A stretch of DNA of 45,757 bases, from positions 1-45,757 of IMG/VR virus record IMGVR_UViG_3300045789_000403; one strand, written 5' to 3'. This DNA is from a virus. Below are positions 24,273-32,095 of the stretch, one piece after another. The position numbers were made by a program, and so were the translations under genes. Numbering within the stretch: the first letter of the stretch is position 1; each line of letters starts with the position of its first letter. Below the pieces are notes generated by a model, which saw only the letters and a program-made list of their open reading frames with translations, was not told where the DNA came from and made no database searches.

Positions 24273-26054
24273 ATGCGAAGACCGCCACCACCACCCCCAG
24301 TCCTGTCCGGGGTTGCCGCTGCAGTAAAGCGGGCCGGCGTCAAGTTGCGCTGGTATCAGCGCCAAATTAAGCAAGACATTTACAACGCTTGGGGTGGTAA
24401 GCGCAGCAACGTGCTTGCCGTGCTACCTACCGGTGCGGGTAAAACTGTCGTCTTCTCCGACATACTCGCCGAACACAACGGGGCGAGCTGTGCGATTGCC
24501 CACCGGCAGGAGCTTGTCAGTCAGATTTCCGTAGCACTAGCCCGTAACGGGGTGAAACACCGTATCATCGGGCCGAAAAACGTCATCCGCCAAGTGGTCA
24601 ACCTGCACATGATGGAAGTCGGCGCGTCGTTCTATGACCCGGCCGCCCCTGTGGGTGTGGCCGGTGTTGACACGTTGATTCGCCGCGGTCGGGAGCTGTC
24701 CGCCTGGTTGAACCGGGTCACGCTGTGGGTGCAGGACGAAGCGCACCATGTGCTTGAGTCGAACAAGTGGGGGCAAGCGGCTGAAATGTTCCCCCACGCT
24801 AAGGGCCTGGGCGTGACCGCCACACCGTGCAGGGCCGACCGTAAAGGCCTTGGCCGCCATGCTGACGGGCTGTTTGATGTGCTGGTTGAAGGCCCGAACA
24901 TGCGCGACCTGATCGACGAGGGGTTTTTGACCGACTACCGTGTGTTGGCACCTGATCCGGCGTTCGTGATGAACGACGAAACCGATGTAGGTTCGACCGG
25001 GGATTACAAGCGCGACGCGGTGGTGAAGAAGTTCCGCGCCAGCAAAAACAAGGTTATCGGCGACGTGGTGTCGCACTACCTGAAACACGCGGTTGGGAAA
25101 CTCGGCATTACATTCGTGCCGGACGTGGAGGACGCCACCGACACCGCAGCAGCGTTTAACGCGGTGGGTGTGCCTGCCGAGGTGGTGAGCGCCAAAACAC
25201 CCGACACCGAGCGGGCCGAGATCCTGCGCCGGTTCAAGCGGCGCGAGTTGCTACAGTTGGTGAACGTGGATCTGTTCGGCGAGGGGTTCGACCTGCCGGC
25301 CATCGAGGTGGTTAGTATGGCCAGACCCACCGCATCGTTCAGCCTGTTCGTTCAGCAGTTCGGGCGGGCGCTGCGCTTGATGGTCGACCCGGCGTTAATG
25401 AGCCAGTGGGATGATTTCACGCCGGAACAGCGCCGCGCTCACATCGCTGCCAGCGACAAGCCCCGCGCCTTGATTCTGGATCACGTCGGCAACGTCCAGC
25501 GCCACAAGCTGCCCGACCGTCGCATGACCTGGACGCTGGACCGGGGCGACAAGCGCCAACGGGCAGCGAACGACGACGCCATCCCGGTGAAGGCCTGCCC
25601 GGAATGTACGTTCGTCTATGAAGCGGTCAAGCCGTGCTGCCCGGAGTGCGGTTACAAGCCGCTACCGATGGCACGCAGCCGGCCGGAGTTTGTCGACGGT
25701 GACCTGATCGAGTTGACCCCCGAGGCACTGGCCGCACTGCGCGAGGAAGTCGACCAGATGGACAAACCAGCGCACCAGATCGTGGCCGAGAAACACATTC
25801 CGCTCGCCGGTCAACGCCGGTTCGCCCGGATACACGCCGAGGATCAGGAGGCGCAGCGGGTGTTGCGCGAGTCAATCGCTTGGTGGGGTGGTTACCAGCG
25901 GGCCATGGGTCGGGGTGACTCGGAGAGCTACAAGCGGTTTTATTTCATGTTTGGCGTGGACGTTATGACCGCACAGACACTCAAGCGGGCCGAGGCCGAG
26001 GCGCTGACCGCCCGCATCAATGACCATTTGGGAGACGTTCGGGATGCCGGATAA
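24273..26054 (+). CDS. SF2 DEAH-box helicase
   Basis: A 593-residue protein with all core motifs: WYQ near 28, Walker A LPTGAGKT (51-58), DEAH (155-158), VTATP (181-185), motif V GEGFDLP (336-342) and motif VI QQFGRALR (361-368). A four-Cys zinc ribbon (442, 445, 456, 459) follows, then a helical C terminus. The layout resembles phage branch-migration/recombination helicases (UvsW-like, RecG-side role) or SSL2-type proteins. It opens the rightward early operon, with AGGGGA before ATG. It probably processes forks or D-loops with the nuclease and SSB from the other arm. Confidence 0.9.
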   Translation: MRRPPPPPPVLSGVAAAVKRAGVKLRWYQRQIKQDIYNAWGGKRSNVLAVLPTGAGKTVVFSDILAEHNGASCAIAHRQELVSQISVALARNGVKHRIIGPKNVIRQVVNLHMMEVGASFYDPAAPVGVAGVDTLIRRGRELSAWLNRVTLWVQDEAHHVLESNKWGQAAEMFPHAKGLGVTATPCRADRKGLGRHADGLFDVLVEGPNMRDLIDEGFLTDYRVLAPDPAFVMNDETDVGSTGDYKRDAVVKKFRASKNKVIGDVVSHYLKHAVGKLGITFVPDVEDATDTAAAFNAVGVPAEVVSAKTPDTERAEILRRFKRRELLQLVNVDLFGEGFDLPAIEVVSMARPTASFSLFVQQFGRALRLMVDPALMSQWDDFTPEQRRAHIAASDKPRALILDHVGNVQRHKLPDRRMTWTLDRGDKRQRAANDDAIPVKACPECTFVYEAVKPCCPECGYKPLPMARSRPEFVDGDLIELTPEALAALREEVDQMDKPAHQIVAEKHIPLAGQRRFARIHAEDQEAQRVLRESIAWWGGYQRAMGRGDSESYKRFYFMFGVDVMTAQTLKRAEAEALTARINDHLGDVRDAG

Positions 26055-26220
26055 ACCGAAGGGTGTGCGTTGCCCACACTGCAACGGGATACACCACCGT
26101 TACCGGGGTGACGAGCCCATCGAGGGCGGCACGTTGCGCCACTACCAGTGTGAGGCGTGCCAGGGTCGATTCACGACGACCGAGGTGGTGATTGATACCG
26201 AGCGAGGGGTGGGGCCGTGA
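26044..26220 (+). CDS. NrdR-like zinc-ribbon protein A
   Basis: A 58-residue protein from ATG 26044, overlapping the helicase stop by 11 bases. Four Cys in two pairs (CPHC and CEAC) and the ending GRFTTTEVVID resemble the zinc ribbon of NrdR (CxxC...CxxC-x-RFTTxE), but there is no ATP-cone domain. Probably a small DNA-binding protein. The next gene starts on its stop (GTGA). Confidence 0.7.
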   Translation: MPDKPKGVRCPHCNGIHHRYRGDEPIEGGTLRHYQCEACQGRFTTTEVVIDTERGVGP

Positions 26221-26963
26221 GCGAGACAGTAAGGGTTCTGATAGGTTGCGAGTCGTCCGGCACCATTCGCGACGCATTCCGGGCGCTGGGGCATGATGCT
26301 ATGTCGTGCGACCTGCTACCCACTGAAAAGCCGGGGTCGCACTATCAGGGTGACGTGCGCGACCTGTTAGAGCCGGGACGTTTCGACTTGTTTATTTGCC
26401 ACCCTGATTGCACCTATCTGACCAACTCGGCCGCGTGGGCGTATGGCGACGGGCCGTACCACCAGCAAGTGAAGCCGGGGACGCTGGTTGGTGCTGCTCG
26501 TCGGGCAGAGAGAGAAAGATCGCTGTCGTTTGTGCGTGAAATGATGGCTGCGCCAGTACCCTGCTGGGCGATTGAAAACCCTGTTGGGGTGATCAGTACA
26601 CGCATAAAACCAGCGACTCAATACATCCAACCGCACGAATACGGTGAAGACGCCAGCAAGAAAACCGGGTTGTGGTTGCAGGGGTTGCCACCGCTACGCC
26701 CGACCCGTCACGTTTCGCCTCGCTGGGTATGTTGCGGGCAAACGCTACCCGACACCGTCGGGAAATATGGCTGCCCGAACTGCGAAGGTGACAATCAACC
26801 GCGACCGCGCTGGGCGAACCAGACGAACAGCGGGCAAAACCGCTTGAGCCCCGGTGCTGACCGGTGGCGGGAACGTTCCCGCACATACCAGGGTTGGGCT
26901 GACGCGATGGCCGAGCAGTGGGGCTCATACGTCAAAGCAGCGAAACAGATGGGATTCTTATGA
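26217..26963 (+). CDS. C5-cytosine methyltransferase-like protein
   Basis: A 248-residue protein with GTG start. Motif I-like VLIGCESSGTIRDAF, an Asp-rich strand (SCDLLP), motif IV-like HPDCTYL (catalytic Cys present but the usual Pro-Pro-Cys is Pro-Asp-Cys), and AIENP for the ENV motif. A zinc-binding insertion (CCGQ...CPNC) and W-x-NQT complete the phage-type family. It may methylate phage DNA against restriction, or be altered in specificity. The target-recognition region is short. No partner restriction enzyme is present. Confidence 0.75.
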   Translation: MSETVRVLIGCESSGTIRDAFRALGHDAMSCDLLPTEKPGSHYQGDVRDLLEPGRFDLFICHPDCTYLTNSAAWAYGDGPYHQQVKPGTLVGAARRAERERSLSFVREMMAAPVPCWAIENPVGVISTRIKPATQYIQPHEYGEDASKKTGLWLQGLPPLRPTRHVSPRWVCCGQTLPDTVGKYGCPNCEGDNQPRPRWANQTNSGQNRLSPGADRWRERSRTYQGWADAMAEQWGSYVKAAKQMGFL

Positions 26964-27433
26964 ACCTAAACGAGTGGGCAATCCGGTGGGGTATCCCGGC
27001 TGAGGCGCTGGAGGATCTGCGCCGGCAGATGGGTGCTGTGAACACCGACGCGCCCGTGTCGGACGCACTGAGCGAGACGGGCGTGCAATCGCGGGTCCGG
27101 TTGGAGGCGTCACGCAGGGGGATGCGACTGTGGCGGAACAACGTCGGGGCGTGCTACACCGACGAAGGGCAGTTCATCCGCTACGGCCTGGCCAACGACT
27201 CCCACCAGATGAACAAGCGGATCAAGTCGTCCGACCTGGTGGGCCTGCGCCCCGTCCTGATCGAACCGCACCACGTCGGTCAGGTGATCGGCCAGTTCGT
27301 CGCCAGGGAGTGCAAGCCCGAGGGGTGGCGCTACACCGGCACCGAACACGAACAGGCACAATTGAAATTTCTGGAACTGGTGTTGTCCCTTGGGGGCGAT
27401 GCTGCGTTCGCTAACCGAGAGGGTACGTTATGA
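26960..27433 (+). CDS. VRR-NUC-like endonuclease
   Basis: A 157-residue protein from ATG 26960, overlapping the previous stop (ATGA). The nuclease part begins with RLEASRRGMRLWRNNVGACY. SDLVGL supplies the Asp, FVARECKPEGW the E-x-K pair, and EHEQAQLKFLELVLSLGGDAAFA the end of the fold. VRR-NUC domains cut branched DNA (Holliday-junction-type activity) and are common in phage replication cassettes with an SF2 helicase. The N-terminal 55 residues look like a helical DNA-binding extension. Confidence 0.82.
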   Translation: MNLNEWAIRWGIPAEALEDLRRQMGAVNTDAPVSDALSETGVQSRVRLEASRRGMRLWRNNVGACYTDEGQFIRYGLANDSHQMNKRIKSSDLVGLRPVLIEPHHVGQVIGQFVARECKPEGWRYTGTEHEQAQLKFLELVLSLGGDAAFANREGTL

Positions 27434-27642
27434 AGTTATTTATCACACCATTCACCGTCGAGCCGCTGCGCTGTACCGCGGCGTCAACCGACGCAGGAGT
27501 CGACACGCTCGAACAGGTCGCGGCGATGTTCGGCAAACCGGTGCAGTCGAGGGGTAATCATCGGGTGTTTGGCGATGGTAACGACCGGGTCATTGTGGGG
27601 CCGATGCCATTTTGCGTTGACCCGTCGGGAACTAGTATATAA
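27430..27642 (+). CDS. Small unknown protein
   Basis: A 70-residue protein, start overlapping the nuclease stop (ATGA). The middle (DTLEQVAAMFGKPVQSRGNHRVFGDGNDRVIVGP) looks like a small alpha/beta fold. No family recognised. Its last codons contain the promoter of the next gene. Confidence 0.65.
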   Translation: MKLFITPFTVEPLRCTAASTDAGVDTLEQVAAMFGKPVQSRGNHRVFGDGNDRVIVGPMPFCVDPSGTSI

Positions 27643-27645
27643 TAT
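27617..27645 (+). promoter_or_regulatory. Sigma70-like promoter, TTGACC/TAATAT
   Basis: TTGACC (27617-27622), a 17-base spacer and TAATAT (27640-27645); an overlapping TATAAT lies at 27638-27643. Both hexamers and spacing are identical to the promoters at 30873 and 33739. It drives the tandem-HTH regulator and the primase-helicase. Confidence 0.75.
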
Positions 27646-27675
27646 CCTAGCGATAACTTACCATTTAGGTGGATC

Positions 27676-28179
27676 ATGGATTCAACAACACTAATGCACA
27701 TCGCCCGGAAACAGGCGGAAAAACACGGGCTTATGTCCCTGACGGTGCCGGGATTGTGTGACGCGGCCAACATCCCGGTGGGTAGCTTTCACCATGTGGC
27801 GAAGATGAAATTCGCCGACCTGATCGAAGCGTTACGGGGTACGGTGCCGGATCACGTCGAGGGTGTGGCGTACGAGCGCCGAGTCAGCGGCCCGCTTCGC
27901 CGGTCACAGATGGTTGCCGCCGCCCTGTCCCTGGCCCGTGAACACGGTTACGACCGTGTGACCAGCCCCATGGTGGCGGATGCGGTCGGGCTCAGTAAGG
28001 CCTCGGTAATGCACCGGTTTGGCACCATGGACGAGATGCGCCGCGCTGTGATGCGTGAGGCGGTGAAAACCGGTGATGCCTTGGTTGTGGCTCAGGGGTT
28101 GGCGGCTCGGGACGATATAGCGGTAAACGCGCCGGAGAACGTAAGGGCAGCAGCACTCGAACACCTCGCACACTTATAA
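27676..28179 (+). CDS. Tandem TetR-type HTH regulator
   Basis: A 167-residue protein with two TetR_N-like units and no ligand-binding domain. Unit 1 is about residues 5-55 (ARKQAEKHGLMSLTVPGL...VGSFHHVAKMKFADLI). Unit 2 is about 78-130 (AALSLAREHGYDRVTSPMVADAVGLSKASVMHRFGTMDEM). Each has the helix, turn and aromatic 'FHHV/MHRF' ending of TetR proteins. A protein with two linked HTHs could bind a direct or inverted site as a monomer. It sits behind its own strong promoter, so it may be an early regulator, perhaps autoregulated. AGGTGG precedes the ATG. Confidence 0.75.
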   Translation: MDSTTLMHIARKQAEKHGLMSLTVPGLCDAANIPVGSFHHVAKMKFADLIEALRGTVPDHVEGVAYERRVSGPLRRSQMVAAALSLAREHGYDRVTSPMVADAVGLSKASVMHRFGTMDEMRRAVMREAVKTGDALVVAQGLAARDDIAVNAPENVRAAALEHLAHL

Positions 28180-28197
28180 CGATACCGGGGCCACGCC

Positions 28198-30855
28198 ATG
28201 CAGTCATTACCCGAGGCGCTGTTACCACTCGCAGCGCACAGGCAGTTTATCCTCTATAAACTGACGCCCAGCACCAAAAAGCCCGGGAAAATGGATAAAT
28301 ACCCGGTTGATCACCGCACCTTGCAGGTTTACGCGAAGGGTTCGGACTGGCAGAACGACCCGGACGCTTGGACGACGTTCGAGCACGCATCGGCTTGCGC
28401 CACGATGGCCGGCACGAACCACGCTGTGGGCTTTTTCCTGCGCGATGACGACCCGTTTTTTTTCGTGGATCTGGACGAGTGCCTGAATCCGGAGGGGTCG
28501 GGCTGGTCCGCCGTCGCCATGGACTTGATGGGAATGCTGAACGGCGCGGCTGTTGAGATCTCGCAGTCCGGGCGGGGCCTTCACATCATCGGCACCGGGA
28601 CCAGCCCTGAACATGCGTGCAAAAACACTTCGCTCGGTCTGGAAATGTACACCGGCAAGCGTTTCATCGCCCTGACCGGCACGAACACCATTGGCAGCGC
28701 AGCCGTAAACCTCACAACCGCATTGCCCGCCGTGGTGAACAAGTATTTCACCGCCAGCAACCGCAAACCCCTGCAGGAATGGACCAGCGCCCCAGTACCG
28801 GACTACACCGGCCCGATCGACGACGCGCAATTGATCGAACGGGCGATGAACAGTCGCAGCGCCTCGGCGGCGTTTGGCGGTAAGGCGTCATTTGCCGACC
28901 TGTGGCAGTGCAACACCGAGGCGCTGGCGGACGCGTACCCGGATGACGTGTTGGGCACCGGCTCCAGGGCGTTCGATGCCAGCAGCGCCGACGCAGCCCT
29001 TGCGCAGCATCTGGCTTTCTGGACCGGCAAGGATTGCGCCCGGATTCTGCGCTTGATGTGGCAGTCACGGCTTGTGCGGGACAAATGGAATCGTGACGAC
29101 TACCTCGAACGCACCATCCTGAATGCCTGCGCGAACCAGTCCGACACGCTGACCGGGACGAACGATGGTGGCCCGAAGCTGTCAGGCAGCCTCAAGCAAC
29201 AGGAGTACGCAAAACAGATCCGGGCGGGCGTGCTGGCTCAGGCCAACGGTGAGCAGGTAGCGCTACTGACAGCGACCCACGGCCCCGCAGTCAACGCGAA
29301 ATTCTGGATCGACCACAAGGCCGAGACGCCCGCACAGCTTGCCGAGCGGTGCCGCCCGGTTGATCTTGGTACAACCGCAGCGCCGCCAGCGCCAGCGCCC
29401 GGGTCGGCGGCTGATGTGCCCCAGGGCGCCGAGATCCGTGTCGGCTATCAGTACCTTGCGGCGGAACAGCAGATTGAGTATTTCCGGGGTTGTGTCTACG
29501 TCCAGTCCGCCCACGCTGCGCTTACGCCGGACGGCGAACTACTCAAGCCGGAACGGTTCAACGCGGTTTACGGTGGGTATTCGTTCCAGCTTGAGGCGGA
29601 TGGTTCGGGCAAGACGACCCGCAAGGCCTGGGACGCGTTCACCGAGTCACAAGCCGTGACGTTCCCGAAGGTGGCTAGCACCTGCTTTCGCCCCGATCTG
29701 GCGCCGGGTCAGATCATCGTGGAAGACGGCCGGCGCATGGCGAACGCTTACGTTCCCATCGACACGCCCCGAAAGCAGGGTGACCCGGCGCCGTTTCTGT
29801 GCCATCTGGAAAAGCTGCTGCCCGACCCGGGCGACCGGGCCATTCTACTTGCCTACATGGCGGCCTGTGTGCAGCACAAAGGGGTGAAATTCCAGTGGGC
29901 GCCGTTGATTCAGGGCGCTGAGGGCAACGGCAAAACCCTGTTCACCCGTTGCGTGGCGTTCGCCATCGGGGAGCGTTACACGCACCTGCCGCCCGCTGAG
30001 CACCTGACCGAGAAATACAACGAATGGCTGTTCGACAGGTTGTTTATCGGGGTTGAGGATGTGTATGTGCCGGAGCACAAACGCGAGGTCATCGAGACGC
30101 TGAAACCCATGATCACCAACACCCGGTTGGCCATGCGGGCCATGCAGCAATCCCAGGTGATGCGGGATGTGTGCGCGAATTTCATCTTGAACACGAATCA
30201 TAAGGACGGGATCAGGAAGACGACCAGCGACCGTCGGTTTTGTGTGTTCTATACCGCTCAACAGTCGATTGCCGACATCGAGCGAGACGGCCTCGGGGGT
30301 GATTATTTCCCCGATCTGTACGACTGGCTGAAGGGTACGGGTCGGTACGCCCGTGAGGGTGCCGGCCACGGTTACGCCATCGTGTCGGATTACCTGATGG
30401 CCTACAGCATCCCAGACGAACTCAACCCGGCCCGGTCGTGCCATCGGGCACCGACCACAACATCCACCACGGCGGCCATCGCAGCAGGCCTGGGCGGTGT
30501 CGAGCAAGAGATCTGCGAGGCCATCGAGGAAGGTCGCCCTGGGTTTGCCGGTGGGTGGGTGTCGTCCGTGGCCCTGGATCGCCTGCTAACCGTAGGGCGC
30601 ACCAACCGGGCCATACCGATCAACAAGCGGCGCGAGCTGCTGCAGGCGCTCGGGTACGACTGGCACCCGGCGTTGAACGAGGGTCGGGTCAATAACGCGA
30701 TACCAATGGACGACAACAAGAAACCCCGTCTGTTCATCCGGTCCGGCCACATCCACGCGAACCTGACAACCACCGCCGAGGTGGTGAAGGCTTACATCGA
30801 GGCACAATCCGCGGCGACCGTTCCGCCCGGTTCGGCGGCTGAGGCGTTCCGATGA
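28198..30855 (+). CDS. NrS-1-like primase-polymerase/helicase
   Basis: An 885-residue protein. N-terminal archaeo-eukaryotic primase-like part: VDLDE (metal Asp 91 and 93) and SQSGRGLHIIG (His 129), as in the NrS-1 phage primase-polymerase. The C-terminal part is a SF3/D5-like helicase with Walker A QGAEGNGKT (572-580, Lys 579), Walker B with E620-D621, and the DUF5906-type downstream region (FILNTNHKDGIRKTTSDRRF). A winged-helix-like end follows. It should prime and unwind at the phage origin, working with the separate polymerase encoded on the other arm. Confidence 0.87.
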   Translation: MQSLPEALLPLAAHRQFILYKLTPSTKKPGKMDKYPVDHRTLQVYAKGSDWQNDPDAWTTFEHASACATMAGTNHAVGFFLRDDDPFFFVDLDECLNPEGSGWSAVAMDLMGMLNGAAVEISQSGRGLHIIGTGTSPEHACKNTSLGLEMYTGKRFIALTGTNTIGSAAVNLTTALPAVVNKYFTASNRKPLQEWTSAPVPDYTGPIDDAQLIERAMNSRSASAAFGGKASFADLWQCNTEALADAYPDDVLGTGSRAFDASSADAALAQHLAFWTGKDCARILRLMWQSRLVRDKWNRDDYLERTILNACANQSDTLTGTNDGGPKLSGSLKQQEYAKQIRAGVLAQANGEQVALLTATHGPAVNAKFWIDHKAETPAQLAERCRPVDLGTTAAPPAPAPGSAADVPQGAEIRVGYQYLAAEQQIEYFRGCVYVQSAHAALTPDGELLKPERFNAVYGGYSFQLEADGSGKTTRKAWDAFTESQAVTFPKVASTCFRPDLAPGQIIVEDGRRMANAYVPIDTPRKQGDPAPFLCHLEKLLPDPGDRAILLAYMAACVQHKGVKFQWAPLIQGAEGNGKTLFTRCVAFAIGERYTHLPPAEHLTEKYNEWLFDRLFIGVEDVYVPEHKREVIETLKPMITNTRLAMRAMQQSQVMRDVCANFILNTNHKDGIRKTTSDRRFCVFYTAQQSIADIERDGLGGDYFPDLYDWLKGTGRYAREGAGHGYAIVSDYLMAYSIPDELNPARSCHRAPTTTSTTAAIAAGLGGVEQEICEAIEEGRPGFAGGWVSSVALDRLLTVGRTNRAIPINKRRELLQALGYDWHPALNEGRVNNAIPMDDNKKPRLFIRSGHIHANLTTTAEVVKAYIEAQSAATVPPGSAAEAFR

Positions 30856-30862
30856 ACGGTGG

Positions 30863-30949
30863 TTATTAGTTGTTGACCTTGGGGTTAGTTGACCCTAATA
30901 TGAACACATCAACAACGCAGACAGGACGAACCGACCATGAAGACTTTCA
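30863..30949 (+). repeat. 87-bp promoter/leader repeat, copy 1
   Basis: 83 of 87 bases match 33729-33815. The repeat spans the promoter, the whole untranslated leader with AGGA ribosome site, and the first 13 coding bases (both proteins start MKTF). It heads the first small-gene cassette. Confidence 0.95.
30873..30901 (+). promoter_or_regulatory. Sigma70-like promoter of cassette 1
   Basis: TTGACC (30873-30878), a 17-base spacer and TAATAT (30896-30901), close to consensus. A second TTGACC lies in the spacer. RNA would start near 30908, giving a leader of about 30 bases. Confidence 0.82.
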
Positions 30950-31158
30950 CCGCTGAAAACATCCTGAAAAACGAAACTGTAGCTGCAACCATCCTGATCG
31001 ACGCACTCAAGTTGATCGCCGAAACCAACGGCACCACGGTTCATAAAGCCGCTGAGGCGTACAAACTGGGCGTCAAAGTTGTCGTATCCGATGTTGAGCG
31101 ACTGGCCCTTGCCGGCGCCCAAGAACTGGCTGACCGACTGAACAAGGTGGCCGCGTGA
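30937..31158 (+). CDS. Small unknown protein, cassette 1 leader gene
   Basis: A 73-residue helical protein (ILKNETVAATILIDALKLIAETNG, KLGVKVVVSDVERLALAGAQELADRL). No family recognised. It begins with the same MKTF codons as the leader gene of cassette 2 but is otherwise different. Strong promoter and ribosome site suggest high early expression, as for host take-over or anti-defence proteins (inference). Confidence 0.75.
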   Translation: MKTFTAENILKNETVAATILIDALKLIAETNGTTVHKAAEAYKLGVKVVVSDVERLALAGAQELADRLNKVAA

Positions 31159-31319
31159 GCGGCCCGATAGTCTGGGCAGTGAACGCGAAAATGGAGCGAG
31201 TTGTATTCTGTATGAATTGTCGGGAAGTCTTTCAGCGAAAGATTAAAACAGCAATAAAGGCAAGAGAAGTCAAGGAAAAGGCAGAAAACGAACACCAATG
31301 TGGAGAACAAGACCGATGA
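31155..31319 (+). CDS. Small Cys-containing protein
   Basis: A 54-residue frame starting with GTG on the previous stop (GTGA) and ending in ATGA overlap with the next. It contains FCMNC and a later Cys, possibly a zinc knuckle, within a Lys/Glu-rich helix. Lower GC than its neighbours. No function recognised; coupling at both ends supports it. Confidence 0.55.
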   Translation: MSGPIVWAVNAKMERVVFCMNCREVFQRKIKTAIKAREVKEKAENEHQCGEQDR

Positions 31320-31450
31320 CCGAATCAATTGATCAAGCCGCTCACAACGTTCAGCGCAAGCCGGAGGAGCGGGGCGGGACGATTCAGATCGACGGTTCGT
31401 TTCCGAACGGTGCCGAAGCGCAAGCCATTGTGATGGGGATGCGACCATGA
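31316..31450 (+). CDS. Very small unknown protein
   Basis: A 44-residue frame (TESIDQAAHNVQRKPEERGG...QAIVMGMRP) with ATGA overlaps at both ends. Support comes only from this coupling and the chain of such genes; no motif is visible. Confidence 0.5.
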   Translation: MTESIDQAAHNVQRKPEERGGTIQIDGSFPNGAEAQAIVMGMRP

Positions 31451-31665
31451 ACAACATCAAGCGAGTGGTTGGGCCACTGACCGGACACAGTTTCTACCAG
31501 GCTCGGGTTCACCGTGGTGTAGTGTTCGCCCGCACCCGAGTCGAGATCGAGCGGAAAGTGGTGATGACGTACCGCTACCGCACCCGAGTGGGTGGTGTGG
31601 TCGTTGAGGGCGAAACGTGGGCCCAATTCCGGGCCAAGCTGAGTGAGGTGGTTAATCATGGTTGA
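31447..31665 (+). CDS. Small basic beta-rich protein
   Basis: A 72-residue basic protein (KRVVGPLTGHSFYQARVHRG, VVMTYRYRTRVGGVVVEGETWAQFRAKL). Alternating hydrophobic residues indicate beta strands. No family recognised. It overlaps both neighbours. Confidence 0.62.
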   Translation: MNNIKRVVGPLTGHSFYQARVHRGVVFARTRVEIERKVVMTYRYRTRVGGVVVEGETWAQFRAKLSEVVNHG

Positions 31666-32095
31666 AGATATTTTCATTGTGTTGGTGAGCGGCTTGGCCG
31701 TCATCGCCCTGCTGATCCACATGGAACGGCGTTACATCGAGTCCGGCACGGGTCGACCTGCCGGCGTGAGGCTGACACCGAGCGACAAGGCACTGATTGG
31801 GTGTTGCGTGGCGGGCATGGTCGGGCTTGTGTTGCTGTTGGTGCTACTGCCGGTACCTGCCAGGGCTGCGGTTTTAGCGGACTGCTTGATGGGGGAGTTC
31901 ACCGACGAACCGGCCGATGTGCGCGGTTATCACACGGTGATATTGCGCGAGGACGGGCGGCGGGCGATGTATCGGCACCTACCCGAACAGCGCGCTTACC
32001 AGATATTTGCAGGCAACGGACCGCAAATGCAGCCGGATTATTTGTGCTTGGGGCCGCTGGGCACGGTTAACGATGAAGGGGACAACAATGAGTGA
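31658..32095 (+). CDS. Membrane protein with two segments
   Basis: A 145-residue protein. First membrane segment about 5-26 (IFIVLVSGLAVIALLI), a polar loop, second about 50-70 (GCCVAGMVGLVLLLVLLPV), then an ARA-type site and a C-terminal soluble domain with Cys (ADCLMGEF...DYLCLGP). Topology puts the C-terminal domain in the periplasm. An early membrane protein could act in superinfection exclusion, but there is no direct evidence. Confidence 0.65.
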   Translation: MVEDIFIVLVSGLAVIALLIHMERRYIESGTGRPAGVRLTPSDKALIGCCVAGMVGLVLLLVLLPVPARAAVLADCLMGEFTDEPADVRGYHTVILREDGRRAMYRHLPEQRAYQIFAGNGPQMQPDYLCLGPLGTVNDEGDNNE

